From JANOYY01 sp031418035 (GTDB taxonomy: Bacteria; Actinomycetota; Acidimicrobiia; Acidimicrobiales; JANYDT01), in assembly GCA_031418035.1 (NCBI GenBank), contig JANOWU010000287.1, forward strand, positions 12,537 to 76,536: a stretch of DNA of 64,000 bases, written 5' to 3'. How positions within the stretch are numbered: position 1 is the stretch's first letter; each line of letters opens with the position of its first letter. A program made the position numbers and the translations under genes. Below the pieces are notes generated by a model. That model was not told the DNA's origin and made no database searches. It saw only the letters and a list, made by a program, of their open reading frames with translations. Positions 15,885-23,953 of this stretch are shown one piece after another.

Positions 15885-16826
15885 CTAAAGCGTTGAGAGC
15901 GTATCCAGCACCGAGCGGAGGTCATCGGGCACGGGGGCCTCGAAGAACACGTCTTCCCCGGTCAGTGGATGACGGAATCGGAGGGAGAAGGCATGGAGCC
16001 AAAGTCGCGGTGAACGTGTCCGCCCTCGAACACCCCCGTAACGGGGGTCGCCGACGATCGGGTGACCGATGGCCGAAAGGTGGACACGGATCTGGTGCGT
16101 TCGGCCCGTCTCGAGCCAACATTCGAGCAGCGTCGACGGGTCCGGCAGATCGAAGCTGCTTTCGACTCGATAGTGCGTAATTGCCTCTCGGCCGCTGGCC
16201 GTGACGGTCATGCGAGTCGGATCTGAGTCGCTTCGTCCGACCGCTGCATCGATGACACCACTCCGGGCTGCGAACGTGCCATGGGCGAGGGCCATGTAGT
16301 GACGTGACACCGTCCGTGCACGTAGTTGTTCGATAAGGCTGGTAACTGCGGCCTGCGTGCGGCCAACCATGAGGAGACCACTTGTGCCCTTGTCCAACCG
16401 GTGGACGATACCGGGCCTCTCGGCCTGATCCCCGACCGCAAGTTCGCCAAGTTCGGGGTAACGCGACAGCAGTCCGTGGACCAGCGTCCCCGTCTGGTTT
16501 CCTGCACCCGGATGCACGACAAGATCTGCGTGCTTACTCACGACGATAAGGCTGTCATCTTCGTAGATGACGTCGAACTCGACGGCGGGGTCGCCGACGA
16601 GTCCTCCGCGCACCTCACGCACAGGAACCTCGATGACGATCTCATCGCCAAGGCTGACTCGGACGCTGCGCCGAGTGACCACGTTCCCCGCCACTCGCAC
16701 GCCTCCCGATTCCACGAGAGCCGTCGCATCGGCCCTCGTGAGGTTGGCAAGTACGGCTACGACCCGATCGATTCGTTCTCCATCAAGCGCTTCAGAAATC
16801 GACGCATGAAGCGCGTTGTCGGTCAT
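15885..16826 (-). CDS. rluD: 23S rRNA pseudouridine synthase, RluD-like
   Basis: RNA-modifying enzyme of the RluA/RluD family, 313 residues. An N-terminal S4 RNA-binding domain (RIDRVVAVLANLTRADATALVESGGVRVAG region, 18-47) is followed by the catalytic domain with VVSKHADLVVHPG (95-107) and the family signature RPGIVHRLDKGTSGLLM, where Asp145 is the nucleophile. TGRTHQIRVHLSAIGHPIVGD near the C-terminus is the second hallmark. The start at 16824-16826 is fixed by an ATGA overlap with the lspA stop; the longer frame is a shadow over lspA. An lspA-rluD pair upstream of dnaE is a common actinobacterial order. The exact target uridines cannot be read from sequence. Confidence 0.94.
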   Translation of the reverse strand: MTDNALHASISEALDGERIDRVVAVLANLTRADATALVESGGVRVAGNVVTRRSVRVSLGDEIVIEVPVREVRGGLVGDPAVEFDVIYEDDSLIVVSKHADLVVHPGAGNQTGTLVHGLLSRYPELGELAVGDQAERPGIVHRLDKGTSGLLMVGRTQAAVTSLIEQLRARTVSRHYMALAHGTFAARSGVIDAAVGRSDSDPTRMTVTASGREAITHYRVESSFDLPDPSTLLECWLETGRTHQIRVHLSAIGHPIVGDPRYGGVRGRTRSPRLWLHAFSLRFRHPLTGEDVFFEAPVPDDLRSVLDTLSTL

Positions 16827-17323
16827 GAGGGTGTCACGTTCTTTTGTGACGCACCGAAAATCGCCATTGCCGCGATGGCGAACGCCCCGCAGAACAGGGC
16901 GGTGTCGGCAAGATTTAACACCGGCCAAAACCCCGTCGCGAAAAAGTCCACGACGGCTCCCCGGTTCCAGCCCTCTCCGCGGAACAACCGGTCGATCTGG
17001 TTTCCGAGCGCGCCTCCCAACATCGACGACAACGCGACAAGAGACCAGCCCCGAAGCCGGGGGTCTTGGCGATGCAACGCGCTTATGAACCAGACCGTGA
17101 GGACCGCGACCAGAAACGACACTATCCACGGAAAGGCCCCGTGCCCGTCACCCACGCTGAATGCCCCGCCCGTATTGAAACGTCGAACGAGGTGCAGCGG
17201 TCCGATCACGTGGATGCGGTCGTCGGCATCCACGTGATTGAGAATCGCGTTCTTGGAAAGCTGGTCGGCCACCACAATCGTGCCGACGACACCGAGGGCA
17301 ACTCGGCGAGGGTGCGAACTCAC
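16823..17323 (-). CDS. lspA: Lipoprotein signal peptidase II
   Basis: Membrane aspartyl protease that cuts signal peptides from prolipoproteins. The 166-residue protein has four hydrophobic helices (near 6-20, 63-82, 90-104 and 135-155). The conserved VADQLSKN (18-25), FNTGGAFS (49-56), GNQIDR with Asp111 and LNLADT with Asp140 are present, and the two aspartates form the catalytic dyad. The start is a GTG at 17321-17323 that overlaps the TGA of the upstream zinc-finger gene (GTGA); an ATG 36 bases upstream would overlap that gene more and adds residues without family match. It is coupled to rluD downstream. Confidence 0.95.
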   Translation of the reverse strand: MSSHPRRVALGVVGTIVVADQLSKNAILNHVDADDRIHVIGPLHLVRRFNTGGAFSVGDGHGAFPWIVSFLVAVLTVWFISALHRQDPRLRGWSLVALSSMLGGALGNQIDRLFRGEGWNRGAVVDFFATGFWPVLNLADTALFCGAFAIAAMAIFGASQKNVTPS

Positions 17324-18759
17324 CGACGGGAGAGTCCACCGCTCTTGCAGGCAACACACAGTGTCGCTGCAGGCATGGCCCGCAGGCGCGCCCGAACGAT
17401 CGCCTTGTGACAGCTTTCGCAGTATCCGTAGCTTCCGTTCTCGATGGTGAGCAGAAGACGTTCGATCTCCTCGGCAAACCCGATGGCACTCGCCGACATG
17501 GCCAGATCACGTTCGCGCTCGACATTCGTCGTTGCGCCTTCACCCGACTCGTCATCGAATTGCACATCGCCCGGTTCCATGTCGACGGCGAGTTGGTCAG
17601 CCTCGGCGCGCAACATGGCGGCCTGGGCAAAGTAGTGATCTCGTTCCGATTTCAAGAGTTCGATCTGCTGCCACAGAAACTGGCCGTCGCTGAGTTCGTC
17701 GATGCCGTCGAAGGCGTCGTCGGCATTGATCGGCGGACCCTTCACAGGCTTGACCGGCTTGGGCACGAACACCGGAGCGGCCGGTGGCTTTGGTTTCGTG
17801 ACCTTCACGGGTTCAGGTGCGGCCACGGCAGGCTGCGGTTCGACCGTCGCGGCCGAGGCCTTTTTCTTTCCCTTGGGTGACGCGACGACGGCGGTTTGGT
17901 TTACCGCTGACTCGGGCGAAGCCACTGGAGCAGCGACTTCGGCGGCGCGAGCCGTCGTGCCACCCTTGCTCGCTTTGGCTGTAGTTGACGATTTCTCGGG
18001 CGAAGCGTCCTTCGCGATGGGAGGCGCGGCGTCGGCCTTTGCCGCCTTCGTAGGCGCCGCTTTCGTGACCGGCTTCGTCACTTCAGGTTTGGCGACTTCG
18101 GGTTTTGCGACTGCAGGTTTGGTGACTTCGGGTTTTGTGGCTTCGGGTTTCGCCTTCGACGGTTTCGTCGCGGCCGATTTGTCAGTGGATACGGGGGGAG
18201 CTGCTTTGTCTTTGGGTTTGATTCCCACAGTGTCTTTCGATGTTTTCGGAACCGCCGGTTTGGCTTTGCTGTCCGACGCTGCAACGGGCGTTGCCTTTGT
18301 CGACGTGGCCTTTGTCGACGATGGCTTCGTCGAGGTGGCTTTTGTCGGCATCGTCGGCATCGTCGTCATCGTCTTCGTCGACGTTTTCGACGTTTTCGAC
18401 GTGTTCGATGTTGTCGGCGTTATTGGCTGTGTCGCTGTAATCGGCTTTGTCGGCGTTGTCGACGTTGATGCCTTCGTCGACTTCGCCACCTTCGCTGCTA
18501 CAGCGTCATGCTTGTTCGGGACGGGTTTCGAGGGGCCGGGGGTTTTTTTGATGGTCGGTGCAACAGCCGCAAGCTTTGGGGCGCTCTTGGCCGCTTTCGT
18601 TGGGGTGGCCGCGGATTTGGACGCAACGTTCTTCGTCGCACCCGATTTGGCCGCCTTCGTCTTGGCAGCCGGAGCAGCAGGCGAAGGTTTCACAGGCGCA
18701 CTGCCTTTCTGGGCAGCGCGAGAAGCAGTGTTCGCAGTGTTTTTCGCCTTTGACGGCAC
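17320..18759 (-). CDS. Lysine/alanine/proline-rich protein with C-terminal DksA-type zinc finger
   Basis: A 479-residue protein in two parts. Residues 1 to about 340 are low-complexity and rich in Lys, Ala, Pro, Thr and Val, with short repeats of the VTKPEVAKPEV type near DNA 18075-18170. They resemble the basic tails of histone H1-like nucleoid proteins and should be disordered. Residues 350-479 hold a helical hairpin (FLWQQIELLKSERDHYFAQA, ERDLAMSASA) and a C4 zinc finger with Cys447, Cys450, Cys468 and Cys471, as in DksA/TraR proteins that bind the RNA polymerase secondary channel. An excellent Shine-Dalgarno, AAGGAG at 18766-18771, six bases before a GTG, sets the start. It sits between divIVA and lspA. 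Basic tail plus DksA module could link DNA binding to transcription (inference). Confidence 0.85.
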   Translation of the reverse strand: MPSKAKNTANTASRAAQKGSAPVKPSPAAPAAKTKAAKSGATKNVASKSAATPTKAAKSAPKLAAVAPTIKKTPGPSKPVPNKHDAVAAKVAKSTKASTSTTPTKPITATQPITPTTSNTSKTSKTSTKTMTTMPTMPTKATSTKPSSTKATSTKATPVAASDSKAKPAVPKTSKDTVGIKPKDKAAPPVSTDKSAATKPSKAKPEATKPEVTKPAVAKPEVAKPEVTKPVTKAAPTKAAKADAAPPIAKDASPEKSSTTAKASKGGTTARAAEVAAPVASPESAVNQTAVVASPKGKKKASAATVEPQPAVAAPEPVKVTKPKPPAAPVFVPKPVKPVKGPPINADDAFDGIDELSDGQFLWQQIELLKSERDHYFAQAAMLRAEADQLAVDMEPGDVQFDDESGEGATTNVERERDLAMSASAIGFAEEIERLLLTIENGSYGYCESCHKAIVRARLRAMPAATLCVACKSGGLSRR

Positions 18760-18833
18760 AGTTGACTCCTTACTCCGAAGCCACGATGAGACCGCAAGCC
18801 CCATCAGAGGACGGCGGACCTTATCATCAGTTT

Positions 18834-19559
18834 TCAAACCTGCGGCGGACTTCCACCCACAGACATGGAGTTTGTGAAGTCACCATCACTCGATGTCGAT
18901 CCGTCGGACACGCTGTCGAGTCCGATATCCGGTGAAGAATCGACGGCGAATTCGCTCTGATCGGTGGGCGCCGATGACGAAAGGGCGGGATAGACGAGGT
19001 GGTCGAGCCGTAGGAGTTGATCGGTCAGGGCCGAGCGGTAACGATCTCGCAGTCCGAGCACCTGCGCGTTGAGTTCCGCCGTCCGTGCCGTGGCCAACTG
19101 CGCCTGTCGCTGCGCGAGTTGTTCTTGCTCACGAAATGCCTGCAGCATCCGTTCATGTTCGGCGGTGGCGTCATCGCGCTGTCGCGTCGCTGCGGCCGCG
19201 GTCTCCTGTTCCAACTTCACGCGCTGCGCCGTAGCTGATGCGGTTGCCTCCGAGAGTGTCCGTTCGGCCTCTCGGTGTGCGTCCTGCACAATTCGTTCGG
19301 CAACCGATTTGGCCTCACTCACCACAAGATCGGCGGCGCGTTGGGCAAGCACCAACGTACGTTTTACCGTCTCATCGTTCTCGCCTCCGAGTCGTGACTC
19401 GGCCCGTTCCGCTCGTACCGTCAGCGCATGTATGCGATCGCGGAGCTCCTGCACGCCAATGGAAACACGGTCGATGAATTCGTCGACGTCGGCCGGGTTG
19501 TATCCCCGCCACCCTTCACGAAACTCTGCTTCCCGAAGTGCTTCAACCGTCAGTTCCAT
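18834..19559 (-). CDS. divIVA: DivIVA/Wag31-like polar growth protein
   Basis: Coiled-coil protein that marks curved membrane at poles and septa and organises cell-wall growth in actinobacteria. The 241-residue product begins with the membrane-binding DivIVA domain (VEALREAEFREGWRGYNPADVDEFIDRV, roughly 5-32). A long Ala/Glu/Gln/Arg-rich coiled coil runs to about 190, and a Ser/Asp-rich disordered tail ends at SPPQV. The first conserved block has Ala-Glu-Phe-Arg in place of the usual D-I-x-x-x-x-F spacing, but the GYNPADVDEF core is standard. It lies 29 bases downstream of sepF on the same strand, within the division gene neighbourhood. Confidence 0.93.
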   Translation of the reverse strand: MELTVEALREAEFREGWRGYNPADVDEFIDRVSIGVQELRDRIHALTVRAERAESRLGGENDETVKRTLVLAQRAADLVVSEAKSVAERIVQDAHREAERTLSEATASATAQRVKLEQETAAAATRQRDDATAEHERMLQAFREQEQLAQRQAQLATARTAELNAQVLGLRDRYRSALTDQLLRLDHLVYPALSSSAPTDQSEFAVDSSPDIGLDSVSDGSTSSDGDFTNSMSVGGSPPQV

Positions 19560-19588
19560 GCAACCCTCTAGTTCGACAGAGACAACCG

Positions 19589-20134
19589 TCAGCCGCCAAG
19601 GAGTCCGCGCTCTTGAAGCTTGCGTCGTTCGTCGGCGGAGACCTCGACATTTTTCGGCGTCAGCATAAACACGCTTTCGGCCACACGTTGCATCTCGCCT
19701 TGCAGGCCGAAGATCAGTCCGGCGGCAAAATCGACGAGGCGACGCTTGAGGTCACGATCGACACCGCCGAGGTTGATGATGACGGGCTGTCCTGCACGGA
19801 ACGACTCGCCAATTTCTTGCGCGTCGTGGAACGACGTGGGAGAGACCACTTGGACTTTGGCAGCGGCGGGAGCCGGAATCGGACGAACCGAACCCGACGA
19901 GGGCGGCGCCGGTCGAGTCTGTATTGCTCCCACACCGGCATCGGCCGCAACGATCGGGAGTGCTCGGACATTTGACACCGAGTCCGATTCGGGCGCAGGT
20001 GGCGGCGAATAGCCAGGCACGGGGCGTGTCGATCGGGCAGGCGCGGGCGACTGCTCCTCATACGGTTCATAGTCGGGGTACGCGTCGCCGTCACTCAGAC
20101 CGAGCGCATCCCAAAATTTACGAAATCCAGCCAT
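19589..20134 (-). CDS. sepF: Cell division protein SepF
   Basis: FtsZ membrane anchor and assembly factor, 181 residues. An N-terminal amphipathic helix (AGFRKFWDALGL, 2-13) would bind membrane. A Pro-rich acidic linker follows, and then the conserved C-terminal domain from about 92 (VVSPTSFHDAQEIGESFRAG, VIINLGGVDRDLKRRLVDFAAGLIFG, VFMLTPKNVEVS). The domain matches SepF throughout. It is positioned between the PLP-homeostasis gene and divIVA, the standard actinobacterial order ftsZ-pgeF-yggS-sepF-divIVA. Confidence 0.97.
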   Translation of the reverse strand: MAGFRKFWDALGLSDGDAYPDYEPYEEQSPAPARSTRPVPGYSPPPAPESDSVSNVRALPIVAADAGVGAIQTRPAPPSSGSVRPIPAPAAAKVQVVSPTSFHDAQEIGESFRAGQPVIINLGGVDRDLKRRLVDFAAGLIFGLQGEMQRVAESVFMLTPKNVEVSADERRKLQERGLLGG

Positions 20135-20153
20135 GGTTCCCTCCGCTGCCAGC

Positions 20154-20903
20154 CTAATCGCTGTTGCTAGTTGAATCAGGATCTTCTGCGGTGTCGAGGG
20201 TGTGTATTCGTCCGTTCGCCCCCGTGCGTGGTCCGAAGAGCAGCGACCCGATTCTGATCATGTTCGCCCCGGCGTTCACGGCAAGTTCGAAATCGTTCGA
20301 CATTCCGAGCGAACGCACGGCCAGATCGTGGTCGTCGGCGATCGCAATAGCGTGTGCGAAGGCGCGGGTGCAGTCTTGGGGACGTACGCCCGGGGCGTCG
20401 AGATCTGGTCCTACTCCCATCACGCCGATGACGTTGAGTCCCGCATCACGAGCCGCGTCGACGACTTCACCGACGGCGCCCGGGGGTACCCCGCCGCGTT
20501 GGGGTTGACCGGTCAGATTGATCTGGATGAGCACCGTTGCCCCGGACGCTCGCTTGCCGAGACCACGCGCGCGGTCGACCGAGTCGACGCTCTGCCACAG
20601 ACTGACGTGGGGCGACAGGCGATTGATCTTGTTGGTTTGCAGACGGCCCTGAAACGTCCATCGGATCTCGAGATCCCGCAAAACCGGGTCGGTGGCTTTC
20701 TCGACCAATTCATCGGCGTAGTTTTCGCCGAACAGGGTCAGGCCGACCTGTGCGGCGGCACGAATCATTGAAACGGGCTGACCTTTCGAGACGGCGACGA
20801 TCTCCACCTCGCGCCCCCCTCCCGCCTCTCGAACTCTGCGGCGGACATCGGCCAGGTTCGTGGCAATCTGGGCCGCGATGTCGAGGGAGTCGTCTGAGCT
20901 CAT
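20154..20903 (-). CDS. yggS: PLP homeostasis protein (YggS/PLPBP)
   Basis: Pyridoxal-phosphate binding protein that buffers cellular PLP. The 249-residue single-domain TIM barrel has the PLP lysine in IVAVSKGQP (Lys40), FGENYADE near 67-74, WTFQGRLQTNKI (the usual H-x-IG-x-LQ block is changed to TFQGRLQ), LIQINLTGQPQRGG, and the phosphate-binding SLGMSNDFELAV and IRIGSLLFG. The start at 20901-20903 overlaps the pgeF stop as ATGA. An upstream ATG in the same frame lies inside pgeF and is not needed. It is widely found between ftsZ and sepF, where it may simply share the transcript. Confidence 0.95.
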   Translation of the reverse strand: MSSDDSLDIAAQIATNLADVRRRVREAGGGREVEIVAVSKGQPVSMIRAAAQVGLTLFGENYADELVEKATDPVLRDLEIRWTFQGRLQTNKINRLSPHVSLWQSVDSVDRARGLGKRASGATVLIQINLTGQPQRGGVPPGAVGEVVDAARDAGLNVIGVMGVGPDLDAPGVRPQDCTRAFAHAIAIADDHDLAVRSLGMSNDFELAVNAGANMIRIGSLLFGPRTGANGRIHTLDTAEDPDSTSNSD

Positions 20904-21607
20904 GGATCGCACTGCCCCGTCGAGGGTTTGGCTTCGAGCCACGCGAACAGCCCGAGGCGACCTGACTCGCGTCGAGCTCGAAAGGAGAAGAACCGATCAC
21001 CGTTGCACGCGGTGCACGACCAACTCGAAACGTCGAGTTCCGCAACTCCGGACAGCAGCAGCGATGCACGAACTGATGCGACCATGTCCAGTGCCGGTGC
21101 GCCGGTTGAGGTCTGACCTCGGACCGATTCGCCAAACGAGGCGACCATGGCACCGAGTTCGGGGTCTCGAAACTCATAACAGCACATACCAATACACGGG
21201 AACAGAGATGCCCGAATCTGGCGGGCACCAAGTCCGTGAAGAGCACCGACGGTTGCGGGCAAGATGCCTGTGAGCAACCCCCTCCACCCGGCATGCGCAA
21301 CACCGACCGAGGTCACCCGACCGTCGTGCTCGCCGCTCAACAGAATCGGCGCGCAGTCGGCGGCTCGAATGAGGAGTCGCGCGTCGACGCAGGACGTGAC
21401 TGCGGCGTCGGCTTCCTCTCCGCGGTGCGTCCCTGCGGGATCCACGACGACGACACGAGGCCCGTGGACTTGGCGGAGCCACGTCGTTGAGCGGTCCAGC
21501 ATTTCGACGTCGATCGGCCCCTGTTGCTTGTCCTGGAACTGGAACCCGACACCAACACCGACACCAACACCGACCCCGACACCGAGGCGTTCGGTTGGTC
21601 CAGTCAT
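20900..21607 (-). CDS. pgeF: Peptidoglycan editing factor / polyphenol oxidase-fold protein (PgeF, YfiH)
   Basis: Copper/zinc enzyme of the YfiH family; the E. coli homologue removes wrongly incorporated L-Ser from peptidoglycan precursors. The 235-residue protein keeps QVHG (His48), RAADCAPILL with Cys85, HAGWRGLL with His105 and the CIGMCCYEF segment, the family metal site. The N-terminus is odd: residues 9-21 are an unbroken Gly-Val repeat encoded by a hexanucleotide tract (21545-21585). It lies between ftsZ and the PLP protein and is coupled to the latter by ATGA. Confidence 0.9.
   Translation of the reverse strand: MTGPTERLGVGVGVGVGVGVGFQFQDKQQGPIDVEMLDRSTTWLRQVHGPRVVVVDPAGTHRGEEADAAVTSCVDARLLIRAADCAPILLSGEHDGRVTSVGVAHAGWRGLLTGILPATVGALHGLGARQIRASLFPCIGMCCYEFRDPELGAMVASFGESVRGQTSTGAPALDMVASVRASLLLSGVAELDVSSWSCTACNGDRFFSFRARRESGRLGLFAWLEAKPSTGQCDP
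21545..21585 (-). repeat. In-frame hexanucleotide tract encoding (Gly-Val)n in pgeF
   Basis: About seven near-identical 6-base units (GGTGTC or GGTGTT on the coding strand) encode the Gly-Val repeat near the N-terminus of the PgeF-like protein. Unit length keeps the frame whatever the copy number. Confidence 0.85.
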
Positions 21608-21682
21608 GACCGGCTCATGGAACGAGGTCGCGGCAGGGCAACGATCCGGGCAGCGTGCACCGGAACCGCCGACCCGACATCG

Positions 21683-22774
21683 TTATTTCAGAAACGACGG
21701 AACGTCGAACTCGTCGTCGTCGAAGCCGAGGTCATCGTCGGTCGGATTCGAGAACATGGCATCGGCAGGATTCGACGGTACCGGTCGCGGCGACGGAGCT
21801 TCGGTTTTCGAACCTGTTCGCTTGTCGTCCCATCGGTCGAAGCCCGCCGCAATAACGGTGACGCGCACTTCGTCGCCCATCGAATCGTCGATCACGTTGC
21901 CGAAAATGATGTTCGCATCGGGATGAGCGACACTTTGGATGATCTCGGCCGCTTCGTTCACTTCGAACAGCCCAAGGTCACTGCTGCCACTGATGTTGAA
22001 CAAAATGCCACGTGCACCTTCGATAGAAGCTTCGAGGAGCGGTGAGGAGATGGCCTGGCGAGCCGCAGTCGCGGCACGACCGTTGCCGTTGCCGTAACCG
22101 ATACCCATAAGTGCCGATCCGGCGTCGTGAAGGATGGCTTTGACGTCGGCAAAGTCGGTATTGATCAGACCGGGGATCGTGATCAGATCGGTGATGCCCT
22201 GAACACCTTGGAGTAGCACCTCGTCGGCCATCTTGAACGCATTCAGCATCGTCGTCTTGTCGGACGCGACGGTGAGGAGTCGGTCGTTCGGGATAACGAT
22301 AAGCGTGTCAACCTTTTCGCGAAGCGACGCGATTCCGGTCTCGGCCTGCACACCGCGTCGACGTCCTTCGAAGCTGAAGGGCCGCGTCACGACACCAATG
22401 GTGAGTGCACCCTGAGCCTTCGCGATTTCCGCGATGACCGGAGCCGCGCCCGTTCCGGTTCCGCCGCCTTCGCCCGCCGTGATGAAGACCATGTCGGCGC
22501 CTTTGATCGCCTCTTGGATCTCATCGTGGTGCTCTTCGGCCGCTCGACGGCCGATTTCGGGATCGGACCCGGCGCCGAGGCCTCTGGTCAGTTCTCGGCC
22601 GATGTCGAGTTTCACGTCTGCATCGCTCATGAGCAACGCCTGAGCGTCGGTGTTGACACCGATGAACTCAACTCCCTTGAGGCCCGCTTCGATCATCCGA
22701 TTGACCGCGTTGACACCACCGCCGCCGGCGCCGACGACCTTGATGACTGCTAAGTAGTTCTGTGGTGGAACCAC
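21683..22774 (-). CDS. ftsZ: Cell division GTPase FtsZ
   Basis: Tubulin-like GTPase that forms the division ring. The 363-residue protein has VVGAGGGGVNAVN (13-25), VEFIGVNTDAQAL, the tubulin signature GGGTGTG (103-109), IPNDRLL, the T7 loop NTDFAD (205-210) and the C-terminal peptide DDEFDVPSFLK, which binds SepF and FtsW/FtsA-type partners. The start is a GTG at 22772-22774 with AAGAGG seven bases upstream (22782-22787). An in-frame ATG at 22865-22867 would add 31 residues with no family match. A 162-base gap separates it from ftsQ, so it may have its own promoter there. Confidence 0.98.
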   Translation of the reverse strand: MVPPQNYLAVIKVVGAGGGGVNAVNRMIEAGLKGVEFIGVNTDAQALLMSDADVKLDIGRELTRGLGAGSDPEIGRRAAEEHHDEIQEAIKGADMVFITAGEGGGTGTGAAPVIAEIAKAQGALTIGVVTRPFSFEGRRRGVQAETGIASLREKVDTLIVIPNDRLLTVASDKTTMLNAFKMADEVLLQGVQGITDLITIPGLINTDFADVKAILHDAGSALMGIGYGNGNGRAATAARQAISSPLLEASIEGARGILFNISGSSDLGLFEVNEAAEIIQSVAHPDANIIFGNVIDDSMGDEVRVTVIAAGFDRWDDKRTGSKTEAPSPRPVPSNPADAMFSNPTDDDLGFDDDEFDVPSFLK

Positions 22775-22936
22775 CGAGGTACCTCTTCTCTCATACGTTC
22801 TCTCATACGACCGACCTGACATCCTTCGCAATCGCGTAGGCGAGAGGACACGGGACACATACTTCAAAAAGGCAGGTTACCGGTGAATATGGTCCCGATT
22901 GGGGACTACTCGTAAGAAATCTGCCCGAACTGGCGT

Positions 22937-23953
22937 TTATTTGCTCAAAATGACGGCGTCAGGGATCGTCACGTCGATCGTCCCGCGTTCGGGAAGGCCC
23001 TGGCTGCGGTGCAGTGAGCCGATCAGCGTGGCCTTCGCGGTGAGGTCGTCCGGTCGTCCGACCAGGATGTTTGCGGTGCCCACACGCAGCACGAACTCAT
23101 CACCGAAGTGGTCGACCCGGTCGACCTGGAGGCGGGTTGCATCGTCGAGCGCAGCCAAGATCGCAAGCGCCGACGATCGACGAGCGTTGGTGGTGTCCTC
23201 GAGATCGACGTTCTTCGCCGTCGAGCCATTGGTGCTGTCGCTGCTCAATGCGATGACCGGCAGAGGTCCCGTTTCACGTGCGGGAAGGATTGCACCCGAC
23301 CGGTCGACAAGGCGTTGCGCGGCCCCGTCGATGCTCACCAGGGCAAAGGGCTCGCGGACCGTGATCGCTATCGTGAGCCGTTCGGGCCAATGCTTGGTGA
23401 CTTCGACGGTGGCAATGTCAGGCTGAATTCGAATATCGCGGCGCAGCTGGTCCGTGCCAAAGCGAATCATGGGCGTCCCAACCTTGGACGAGGCAAAGGC
23501 TTTCACCTGAGCGGCGATGGCCGGGGTTCCGCCTTCGACCTCGACCACGCGAACAGCCATCCACGGCGAGTACAACATCGCAACAACAAGGACCACGACG
23601 CCGAGCGCGAGCCCCGAGACCATGACACGAGGACTGACGCTCGGCCTCGACTTCGCAATCTCGGCACGTCGCTTGGCGATAGCCGGGTCCATCGGGACGG
23701 TCCATGAAGCGACGTGCCTACCGATCATTCCCGTACGAAGACTCCAACGACTCTGCGCGCCACGCACTGGTGCGCTCTCAGGCGGCTCGCACTCGGCAGT
23801 CAACGGACGAAACGAGACGGCACCAACCTCGCCCGGACGTCGGGTCGCGATAGTTCGTGACTGGGTTGGAGTCGCGGACTGCGTCGATTCGAACGGCTGA
23901 AGTCGGTCGAAGTCAACAGGTCGGGTGGCGGGAGGATCGAGCGTGATAGTCAT
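22937..23953 (-). CDS. ftsQ: Cell division protein FtsQ/DivIB
   Basis: Bitopic divisome protein that joins FtsL and FtsB. The 338-residue product has a long soluble N-terminus (1-110), one membrane helix (111-131), and an external POTRA domain starting AVRVVEVEGG and continuing to about 205 (TVEVTKHWPERLTIAITVREPFA). The FtsQ beta domain follows, with LVDRSGAIL and GTIDVTIPD at the end. The cytoplasmic tail is about 85 residues longer than in typical FtsQ; an internal Met88 would give a more usual length. The ATGA overlap with murB supports the first ATG. Confidence 0.93.
   Translation of the reverse strand: MTITLDPPATRPVDFDRLQPFESTQSATPTQSRTIATRRPGEVGAVSFRPLTAECEPPESAPVRGAQSRWSLRTGMIGRHVASWTVPMDPAIAKRRAEIAKSRPSVSPRVMVSGLALGVVVLVVAMLYSPWMAVRVVEVEGGTPAIAAQVKAFASSKVGTPMIRFGTDQLRRDIRIQPDIATVEVTKHWPERLTIAITVREPFALVSIDGAAQRLVDRSGAILPARETGPLPVIALSSDSTNGSTAKNVDLEDTTNARRSSALAILAALDDATRLQVDRVDHFGDEFVLRVGTANILVGRPDDLTAKATLIGSLHRSQGLPERGTIDVTIPDAVILSK

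Noticed and set aside
17702..18877. 391-codon plus-strand frame with a Phe/Val/Gly/Ala-rich product
   Set aside because: It is the reverse complement of the Lys/Ala/Pro-rich tail; the hydrophobic repeats are a mirror of the KPAV repeats, and the minus-strand gene has a strong ribosome binding site and a zinc finger.
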